Shown here one piece after another: positions 1 to 5,093 of a stretch of 5,093 nucleotides of DNA. The DNA lies in NCBI GenBank assembly GCA_937880065.1, contig CALFMA010000089.1, positions 1 through 5,093 of the forward strand. The letters are read 5' to 3'. The notes below the pieces were generated by a model that searched no databases, had not been told where the DNA came from, and worked only from the letters and a program-made list of their open reading frames with translations. The position numbers were made by a program, and so were the translations under genes. The stretch comes from an uncultured Ruminococcus sp. (GTDB taxonomy: Bacteria > Bacillota_A > Clostridia > Oscillospirales > Ruminococcaceae). Positions within the stretch are counted from its first letter, which is position 1. Every line of letters begins with the position of its first letter.

Positions 1-159
1 ACCGCCCACAATATTAAGTAGCGTCGTCTTTCCGCACCCCGACGCACCGAGCACGGACACAAATTCGTTGCGGCGAAAACGCAAAGTAACGCCGCGCAAA
101 GCGTGCACGACGTTATCTCCTGTATGATATTCCTTCGTAATCCCTTTTAACTGTAACAT
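1..159 (-). CDS. ABC transporter ATP-binding protein, N-terminal fragment (MacB/LolD-like group)
   Basis: Only the first 53 codons are present; the gene runs off the left edge. The product would be the nucleotide-binding subunit or domain that hydrolyses ATP on the cytoplasmic face to drive a membrane permease. An A-loop aromatic residue is seen at Tyr11 (KEY), followed by the VHALRGV segment typical of MacB/LolD/FtsE-like ATPases, then a complete Walker A motif GASGCGKTT at residues 38-46 and LLNIVGG. The usual GPSG is GASG here, a mild variant. The ATG at 157-159 is preceded by AGAGGAG with only 3 bases between GGAG and the start, which is short but usable. In Bacillota this N-terminus is often found on long ATPase-permease fusions, but the fragment cannot show whether this is one. 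The upstream MarR-type gene on the same strand suggests a regulated transporter; the substrate is unknown. GC is about 50% by direct count, higher than the other genes. Confidence 0.93.
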   Translation of the reverse strand, partial: MLQLKGITKEYHTGDNVVHALRGVTLRFRRNEFVSVLGASGCGKTTLLNIVGG

Positions 160-181
160 AAACTCCTCTTTTTAGTGGACA

Positions 182-197
182 TAACAACAGTTTGTTA
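182..197. promoter_or_regulatory. Inverted repeat TAACAA-N4-TTGTTA, candidate MarR-type operator
   Basis: A perfect 6-base inverted repeat with a 4-base centre (CAGT) lies in the 60-base gap between the regulator's stop and the start of the ABC gene. Size and symmetry fit the 16-20 base palindromes bound by MarR dimers, and the position suits control of the downstream transporter. No convincing -35/-10 pair was recognised in the gap, and no second copy was found upstream of the regulator. The operator role is therefore inference. With its AT-rich stem and no following T-run, it does not look like a terminator. Confidence 0.4.
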
Positions 198-219
198 CAT
201 TTACCTTACCCTTACTCTT

Positions 220-732
220 TTATTTCCTTTCTTTCACTTTTTTTTGCATCAGTTCAATAAACGCAATGAATAAACCGTGCATTTGATTAAATTGCTCCAC
301 CCCGAATTCTTCCACAACTTCGTTGAGAAATTTCGTATAACTTTCAATATCTTCACCATAACGTTCCAATACGCCTTCGGATATTTCAATATATGCAATT
401 TTCTTGTCTACCGCGTCGGGCACGCGCTTTAAAACTCCTTCCGACTCCATCTTTGTCACTATTTGGGAAACTGCCGATCGTGTGATTCCAAGTTTATCTG
501 CAAGTTTGGTGGAAATCAAACGTTTTCCTTCGTATTGCGCGGATAAAATCTCGCTGATCATACGAAGTTCGGTGTTTTTAAACGTTAAACTCTTTCCCGT
601 GTTTGCAAGTCCGCTTTGCGCCTTGATCATTTGAAAAAGCTTGACTAATCGGAGTTTTTTTGTCAATGACAGGAAACCGCTTTTCAGAATGAAGAACAAG
701 GAATTGCTGCTTCTGCTTACGGAGGAATACAA
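220..732 (-). CDS. MarR-family winged helix-turn-helix transcriptional regulator
   Basis: MarR proteins are dimeric DNA-binding regulators that usually repress adjacent transport or stress genes and respond to small ligands. In the 170-residue reading the core is clear. There is an N-terminal helix (about 24-40), a helix pair with ISTKLADKLG (73-82), a recognition helix TRSAVSQIVTKMESEG (84-99), and a wing with the D-x-x-D-K-K pattern (106-111) leading into a beta strand. A long C-terminal dimerisation helix region (about 122-168) ends in a lysine-rich tail. The gene precedes the ABC ATPase on the same strand by 60 bases, the usual order for a local repressor. The start is uncertain. The TTG at 730-732 is the furthest in frame, just after a TAA at 739-741, but has no ribosome binding site. 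TTG at 697-699 or 664-666 are alternatives, also without good sites, and ATG at Met35 would lose most of helix 1. The N-terminus may be truncated or altered. All seven glutamines are CAA, unlike glnA. Confidence 0.86.
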   Translation of the reverse strand: MYSSVSRSSNSLFFILKSGFLSLTKKLRLVKLFQMIKAQSGLANTGKSLTFKNTELRMISEILSAQYEGKRLISTKLADKLGITRSAVSQIVTKMESEGVLKRVPDAVDKKIAYIEISEGVLERYGEDIESYTKFLNEVVEEFGVEQFNQMHGLFIAFIELMQKKVKERK

Positions 733-779
733 AAGATTTTATTAATTCGAAATTTAATGTAAAAATTTTCAAAATGTTA

Positions 780-808
780 TTGATTTTTTGTAAGAAATGT
801 GGTATAAT
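780..808 (+). promoter_or_regulatory. glnA promoter (sigma-A type, extended -10)
   Basis: The -35 box TTGATT (780-785) and a perfect -10 TATAAT (803-808) are separated by 17 bases. TGG directly before the -10 box supplies the extended -10 TGn element. Transcription should start near 815, giving a leader of about 45 bases. No GlnR-type operator or sigma-54 (-24/-12) element was recognised, so the sequence gives no direct sign of nitrogen control at this promoter. Confidence 0.85.
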
Positions 809-845
809 ATTCTGTAGCATATTCCGACACACAAAAATATATTAT

Positions 846-851
846 AAGGAG
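846..851 (+). promoter_or_regulatory. Ribosome binding site of glnA
   Basis: AAGGAG lies 9 bases before the ATG at 861. It fixes the glnA start there rather than at the in-frame ATG at 774, which lies upstream of the promoter. Confidence 0.9.
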
Positions 852-860
852 TGTATTCCA

Positions 861-2285
861 ATGAACGAAAAAGTACAGAAGATTATGGATCTTATCCGTG
901 AAAAAGACATTAAAATGGTCGATTTTAAAATGGTTGACATTAACGGACAGTTCCGCCACGTAACTATCCCTGCTGAGGATTTCAGCGAGGACGTTATGAA
1001 GAATGGTATCGGTTTTGACGCTTCAAACTACGGCTATGCTGTTGTTGAAAAGAGCGATATGGTATTTATTCCCGACCCCGACACAGCTCAGATTGACCCA
1101 TTCTGTGAAATTGCAACTCTATCTATGATGGGTAATGCAATGATTATCGACTATCCCGAAAATCGTCCCCTTGCTCAGTATCCAAGAAATATTACAGCTG
1201 CTGCTGAACAGTATATGAAGGATTGCGGCGTTGCTGATACAATGCTCATTCTCCCCGAATTCGAGTTCTATCTCTTTGACAATGTGGGCTGGGAAGTAGG
1301 CTCACAGTCAGTAGGCTATTCCGTTGACGCTGTACAGGCTCATTGGAACAGCGCTGTTGAGGGTATGGGTAATATCGTTCCCAAGCAGAAGAACTATCAC
1401 ATTGCTAAGCCTTATGATATTTCCTACGAGGCAAGAAGTGAAATGTGTATGCTTATGGAAGAAGCTGGAATCGGTATCAACTATCACCACCCCGAAGTTG
1501 GTGCAGCAGGTCAGTTTGAAATCGAGCCTAAGCTTGGTGTAATGTCAAAAATGGCTGACGCTACAATGACAATCAAGTACATCATTCACAATACAGCAAG
1601 AAAGTACGGCAAATCCGCTACATTTATGCCAAAGCCTGTTATGGGCGAGGCTGGAAACGGTATGCACGTTCATATGCTTCTTTTAAAGGACGGACAGCCT
1701 GTATTCTCTGATGATAACGGCTACGCTCACCTCAGCAAGGAAGCTCACTATTTTATGGGCGGACTTCTGAAGCATATCAATTCTCTCTGTGCTATCACAA
1801 ACCCAAGCACAAACTCATTCAAACGTCTTATCCCCGGATTTGAAGCACCTGTAACAGTTGGTTATGCAACATCAAACAGAAGTGCTGTTATCCGTATTCC
1901 TGCATATGCAAAGACACCTGACCGCAGACGTTTTGAGCTGAGAAATCCCGATGCTACTTGTAATCCATATTTCTGCTATGCTGCAATTCTTATGGCAGGT
2001 CTTGACGGTATCAAGAACAAGATTGACCCACATGAGAACGGTTGGGGACCATATGATATGAACCTCTTCCACCTCAGCGACGAGGAAAAGGCAAAGCTTA
2101 CACATCTTCCTACTTCACTTGAACAGGCTCTTGATGCTCTTGAAGCTGACCACGATTACCTCCTTGCAGGCGGAGTATTCCCAGAGGAGCTTATCACAAA
2201 GTTCATCCGTTCAAAGCGTGAGGAGTGCCGTGCATTGGCTGCAATTCCTCATCCTGCTGAGTTCGACCGTTACTATAATCTTTAA
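861..2285 (+). CDS. glnA: Glutamine synthetase, type I
   Basis: The enzyme condenses glutamate and ammonia to glutamine using ATP in the cytoplasm; type I enzymes form dodecamers. The 474-residue length matches the family. Active-site residues align with the enterobacterial enzyme: Asp53 in the N-terminal FDAS loop, metal ligands Glu133/Glu135 (PEFEF), Glu212 and Glu220 (HHPEVGAAGQFE), His269 (GNGMHVHM), flexible-loop Glu328 (PGFEAP), Arg340 and Arg345 (NRSAVIRIP), and Glu359/Arg361 (RRFELRNP). Length and the region around 141-184 resemble the GSI-beta type. However, the adenylylation tyrosine of the NLY motif is Phe403 (NLF), so control by adenylylation is not expected. The arginine that feedback-inhibited GSI-alpha enzymes carry after the FDGSS loop is also absent (AVVEKSDM). 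The loop reads FDASN instead of FDGSS. All 11 glutamines are CAG. It ends in tandem stops TAATAA, has its own promoter and terminator, and is therefore probably monocistronic. Confidence 0.98.
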   Translation: MNEKVQKIMDLIREKDIKMVDFKMVDINGQFRHVTIPAEDFSEDVMKNGIGFDASNYGYAVVEKSDMVFIPDPDTAQIDPFCEIATLSMMGNAMIIDYPENRPLAQYPRNITAAAEQYMKDCGVADTMLILPEFEFYLFDNVGWEVGSQSVGYSVDAVQAHWNSAVEGMGNIVPKQKNYHIAKPYDISYEARSEMCMLMEEAGIGINYHHPEVGAAGQFEIEPKLGVMSKMADATMTIKYIIHNTARKYGKSATFMPKPVMGEAGNGMHVHMLLLKDGQPVFSDDNGYAHLSKEAHYFMGGLLKHINSLCAITNPSTNSFKRLIPGFEAPVTVGYATSNRSAVIRIPAYAKTPDRRRFELRNPDATCNPYFCYAAILMAGLDGIKNKIDPHENGWGPYDMNLFHLSDEEKAKLTHLPTSLEQALDALEADHDYLLAGGVFPEELITKFIRSKREECRALAAIPHPAEFDRYYNL

Positions 2286-2286
2286 T

Positions 2287-2336
2287 AAAAAATTTACCGC
2301 ATACGGCATTTATCTGTCGTATGCGGTATTATTTTT
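2287..2336. terminator. Bidirectional intrinsic terminator shared by glnA and the C11 peptidase gene
   Basis: The arms at 2295-2308 and 2315-2328 pair over 14 positions (11 Watson-Crick from the base, then one G-U and two more) around a 6-base loop. On the plus strand the stem is followed by TTATTTTT (2329-2336). On the minus strand it is followed by the complement of AAAAAATT (2287-2294), also a U-run. The hairpin sits in the 64 bases between the two convergent stop codons, so it can end both transcripts. Confidence 0.9.
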
Positions 2337-2349
2337 ATGCACTTATTTT

Positions 2350-4698
2350 TTACTTGTTTATCGCCTCTGTCCAGTAAGTCTGATTGTAAATATCAGTAAA
2401 GCAATAGCTGATTTTAAGATTTCCGTCGCCTACGCTTACATTGCTGATTTCCATATTATCAGAAACTGTCATTTGCTCGCCCAGATAGTAGCTGTCGGAA
2501 TATGTGCCGCTGTAGTCGTAGTAATCGCATACAAAGTCGAGAGTATCGCCTGCTTCAAGCTCAATCATATTCTTTGCAACTGTATCGGTTTCGTTGTTCT
2601 TGTAATCAGTTGACGCACCTGCGATATATCCGTTGGGATTTTCGGAATCGAATACAACAATAAGATTTACACGCTCATCATTGAGATATGCAGGGACATA
2701 GCCTGAAATTGAATATCTGTCATTGCCGAATTCAGTTGTATCTGTGTGGTAATATGCAACAGGCTGACCGTTGATTGCTACCCATGTATCATCGGTATCT
2801 GCAATGAGATTTCCGTCATCATCGAAAGTGAATACGTTGTCAAGTCCCATATCAACATAGCCTGTGCCGTCATCGTAGAACAGGTTCTTGTCAAGAGTAT
2901 GCACAAGTTCCCACTGCGTTTCAGGCAATTCCATAATATATTCGCCGTTACTGTTCTGTTTCCATACGAGATTTGTAGGGTCGAAATAGTTTGCTGAGAT
3001 GTATTCAGCAGTATCATCGGCTGAAAGACCGTTGTCTTTCATAAATTCTGTGTTGGAGCTGTCAAGACCTGCAATTGTTCTGTCGGAAGTTCCACCAAGG
3101 AATGAACCGAGAAGCTGACCGATCATATCAGCATTTCCCCCTGACGAACCTGTTACACTTCCGAGCATATCGAAAAGTGAGGGGACAGGGGAGGATGTTC
3201 CGCCTGCTGAAATCTGACCTGATGTTTCAAGGCTTGCAAACTGTCTTATACATTGGCTGTATTCGGAATCCATACCGATTTTATTGTATGTTTTGCAGGC
3301 TGTATCAACGCTTGAAGTCTTTCTGTAGGGGAAATAAATTGACACACCGTAAGCGTTGTTTATATCGTTGGATGTGCGGTTATATTTTACAGCGTCCTTT
3401 ATGGCATTGCTTAAAGCTGTACCCTCGCTGTTATTCATATTGAGAGCAAGGTGAGCAAGGTCAACCTGATCAATTTTTGAACTTACAGCAAATTCACGGG
3501 TTGTATAACGGGCATCGGAAACCTCTTTGAATTCCTGATTTGTAAGCTTTTTGCTGATTGACTGTGCAAAGGAATTAAGCTTTTCGGGAACAGTATTTGA
3601 AAATTCCGCAAGGTCAATAATTGAAAGAGTTGTTTTCTGTCCACGGCATTTTTTAGCACAGGTATCAACGAAATCGTCAATAATATTCTTGCCGATTTCA
3701 ACTGTGGGCATTGATGTGTTTCTGCCAAGCTTTGTAAGCCAGTTTGTGTAATACCAGCCGATACCCGGTTCAGTTTCCTCGGAGGCAATCATATAATCCG
3801 CATGGTCATTGAGCATAAGGGCAGTTTCAGCAGTTGCCATAAGGCAAGCGTCAAAGCCTACGAAGTCGAATTTAACTCCGCCGTCGGTGAGTGCCTTGTC
3901 GATTTCAGCCAAGTCCATTGAACCGCCGAAAGCATTTGTTTCATCATAGCCGTAGCCGCTTACAGAGCCGCCGCCGTGGTCCCACATAATGAGGTTATTA
4001 CGGTTAGCAGGGAAATTATTGTTGCAGTATTTGATGAACTCCGTAAGATTTTCAGGCTCGGTCATTGCACTCTTGCCCATATCATCTTCAAGGCGGATAA
4101 GCTCGCCGTTCTTAATCTGATAAATCTGATGAACCTTGTTGCTGATACCGTTGATTTTCCATTGCTTACAGCCGCCTGTGTAGAGGATTACATTTACGTT
4201 GTCGCCGAAATCAGCGGAAGCCATTTCCTGAATATCGGAAGAAGCCATACCGTGCTTTGATTCAAGGTCAGTACCGCAAATGTAAATCATAACAGTAACG
4301 GAATCTTTTTTATTGCCGAGGATATTTGTATATTTGCTTCTTGAACCTGCGGCTACATCGTTATTGATTTCAGCTGAACTTCCTGTATCGGAGAAGTCAA
4401 CCCCCGAAGAAGAATTGTAATTGTTTGAACCGTTATTCTGAATAAAATCCTGCTGCTGCTGAGATGCACCATTTCCGCCGCCAATCATTTTCATAATAGC
4501 AAAGCCGATAATAAGCAGAGTTGGGATGCTGATACCGCCTCCGACAGCGGCACGTTTCATACCGCTGCCGCCTGTTTTTCCCGAAGTTACCTTGCCTGAG
4601 CCTACAGGGCCTGTGCCGAGTCCGCTGCCACGTCTGTGAACTCCGCTGCCGCCTGATGTGACATTCTTTTGTCTTGCTCTTGGTCTTTTATTATCCAT
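2350..4698 (-). CDS. Clostripain-like (family C11) cysteine peptidase, membrane-anchored
   Basis: Family C11 enzymes are His/Cys-dyad proteases of the caspase-like clan CD, with clostripain as the type member, cutting after Arg or Lys. The N-terminus (1-54) is a Gly/Ser/Arg/Lys-rich tail containing RRGSGLGTGPVGSG. One hydrophobic segment follows at about 55-72 (ISIPTLLIIGFAIMKMI). The strongly positive tail predicts N-in, with the rest outside. A Gln/Asn/Ser-rich linker (76-118) leads to the peptidase domain. That domain begins at VMIYICGTDLES (136-147) and carries His241 in MWDHGGG and Cys285 in GFDACLM, the expected catalytic pair; it ends near 490. A Gly/Ser-rich linker (about 495-545) precedes a probable beta-rich C-terminal domain (about 571-782) that I do not recognise. 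The start is well supported: AGGAGG at 4706-4711, 7 bases away. It is a single gene, convergent with glnA and divergent from eno, with its own promoter. Substrate specificity and any activating cleavage site cannot be read from the sequence. Confidence 0.93.
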   Translation of the reverse strand: MDNKRPRARQKNVTSGGSGVHRRGSGLGTGPVGSGKVTSGKTGGSGMKRAAVGGGISIPTLLIIGFAIMKMIGGGNGASQQQQDFIQNNGSNNYNSSSGVDFSDTGSSAEINNDVAAGSRSKYTNILGNKKDSVTVMIYICGTDLESKHGMASSDIQEMASADFGDNVNVILYTGGCKQWKINGISNKVHQIYQIKNGELIRLEDDMGKSAMTEPENLTEFIKYCNNNFPANRNNLIMWDHGGGSVSGYGYDETNAFGGSMDLAEIDKALTDGGVKFDFVGFDACLMATAETALMLNDHADYMIASEETEPGIGWYYTNWLTKLGRNTSMPTVEIGKNIIDDFVDTCAKKCRGQKTTLSIIDLAEFSNTVPEKLNSFAQSISKKLTNQEFKEVSDARYTTREFAVSSKIDQVDLAHLALNMNNSEGTALSNAIKDAVKYNRTSNDINNAYGVSIYFPYRKTSSVDTACKTYNKIGMDSEYSQCIRQFASLETSGQISAGGTSSPVPSLFDMLGSVTGSSGGNADMIGQLLGSFLGGTSDRTIAGLDSSNTEFMKDNGLSADDTAEYISANYFDPTNLVWKQNSNGEYIMELPETQWELVHTLDKNLFYDDGTGYVDMGLDNVFTFDDDGNLIADTDDTWVAINGQPVAYYHTDTTEFGNDRYSISGYVPAYLNDERVNLIVVFDSENPNGYIAGASTDYKNNETDTVAKNMIELEAGDTLDFVCDYYDYSGTYSDSYYLGEQMTVSDNMEISNVSVGDGNLKISYCFTDIYNQTYWTEAINK

Positions 4699-4737
4699 AG
4701 TTTTTCCTCCTGTAAATATACATAATATGCTATTTTA

Positions 4738-4766
4738 ATTGTATCACAAAAGGACAAAATTTGCAA
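4738..4766 (-). promoter_or_regulatory. Promoter of the C11 peptidase gene (sigma-A type, extended -10)
   Basis: Read on the minus strand, TTGCAA (4761-4766) and TACAAT (4738-4743) are separated by 17 bases. TGA directly before the -10 box gives an extended -10 element. The predicted start of transcription is near 4731, leaving about 32 bases of leader that include the AGGAGG ribosome binding site (4706-4711). Confidence 0.8.
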
Positions 4767-4788
4767 TAGATTGGGAGAATTTTTTTAC

Positions 4789-4817
4789 TTGACAATTAAT
4801 GCTATATTTGTTAAAAT
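4789..4817 (+). promoter_or_regulatory. eno promoter (sigma-A type)
   Basis: A consensus -35 TTGACA (4789-4794) and TAAAAT (4812-4817) lie 17 bases apart. Transcription should start near 4824, giving a leader of about 100 bases before the enolase ATG. The -35 box lies 22 bases beyond that of the divergent peptidase promoter, so the two promoters are adjacent but do not overlap. Confidence 0.8.
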
Positions 4818-4830
4818 AATAATATGTAGG

Positions 4831-4862
4831 AATAGACAATAATTATTTGTCTATTCTTTTTT
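4831..4862 (+). terminator. Terminator-like hairpin in the eno leader (possible attenuator)
   Basis: A perfect 9-base inverted repeat, AATAGACAA (4831-4839) and TTGTCTATT (4847-4855), has a 7-base loop and is followed by CTTTTTT (4856-4862). This is the layout of an intrinsic terminator, but only two pairs per stem are G-C, so it is weak. It starts only a few bases after the predicted transcription start and lies 60 bases before the eno start. It could attenuate eno, protect the 5' end of the mRNA, or be leftover. An alternative partner for part of the right arm, AATAGA at 4895-4900, lies near the ribosome binding site. Confidence 0.5.
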
Positions 4863-4895
4863 GTTTAAATCTTCCAATATTAGTTAATAATTTAA

Positions 4896-5093
<198 letters not shown>

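Noticed and set aside
721..725. Plus-strand GGAGG as a ribosome binding site for a small gene
   Set aside because: No start codon at a suitable distance on the plus strand; it is the antisense of TCCTCC at the start of the MarR frame.
733..779. Minus-strand promoter for the MarR gene
   Set aside because: A TTGAAA-like -35 exists at 767-772 but nothing resembling a -10 box lies 16-18 bases downstream; AT-richness alone is not enough.
578..832. 84-residue minus-strand open frame overlapping the MarR gene and the glnA promoter
   Set aside because: No family resemblance and no ribosome binding site. I compared it as a possible frameshifted MarR N-terminus and it does not supply a MarR-like helix 1.
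774..860. In-frame upstream extension of glnA from an ATG at 774
   Set aside because: The extension covers the -35/-10 promoter and has no ribosome binding site, while the ATG at 861 has AAGGAG at the right distance and begins at the conserved N-terminus.
2119..2613. 164-residue plus-strand open frame across the glnA end and the peptidase 3' end
   Set aside because: It overlaps two well-supported genes in another frame and reads through the terminator hairpin; its hydrophobic composition arises from antisense reading of the peptidase.
4450..4461. Four CTG units as a microsatellite
   Set aside because: Too short, and it simply encodes a Gln4 run in the linker of the peptidase.

Overview
The window is bacterial and most resembles Bacillota (Clostridia, perhaps Ruminococcus-like). 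It has strong AGGAGG-type ribosome binding sites, near-consensus sigma-A promoters, and a clostripain-family (C11) membrane protease of a kind I associate with gut Clostridia. Both ends cut through genes. Assignment to a genus is inference, because the codon usage is not uniform across the window.

Layout. (A) About 1-741, minus strand: a MarR-type winged-helix regulator followed, 60 bases further along the same strand, by the first 53 residues of an ABC transporter ATPase of the MacB/LolD-like group. A 6-4-6 inverted repeat in the gap may be the regulator's operator. (B) 780-2285, plus strand: a type I glutamine synthetase (glnA) with a clear extended -10 promoter, a good ribosome binding site and a terminator hairpin. 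(C) 2350-4743, minus strand: a 782-residue, single-pass, probably surface-anchored clostripain-like cysteine peptidase with its own promoter. It converges on glnA, and the two share one bidirectional terminator. (D) 4789-5093, plus strand: the promoter, a leader with a terminator-like hairpin, and the first 57 codons of enolase (eno), divergent from the peptidase.

The regulator and ABC gene look like one locally regulated transport unit. glnA (nitrogen assimilation) and eno (glycolysis) are housekeeping genes with their own promoters. Nothing in the sequence ties the peptidase functionally to either neighbour.

The main oddity is a codon-usage mosaic. The ABC fragment is about 50% GC with many CGC/GCG/ACG codons. 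glnA is in the mid-40s by sampled lines and uses CAG for all 11 glutamines. The MarR gene uses CAA for all 7. The eno fragment is about 35% GC with no C at any third position in 57 codons. This could mean lateral acquisition on both flanks or a chimeric contig. I found no convincing novel defence or mobile system here.
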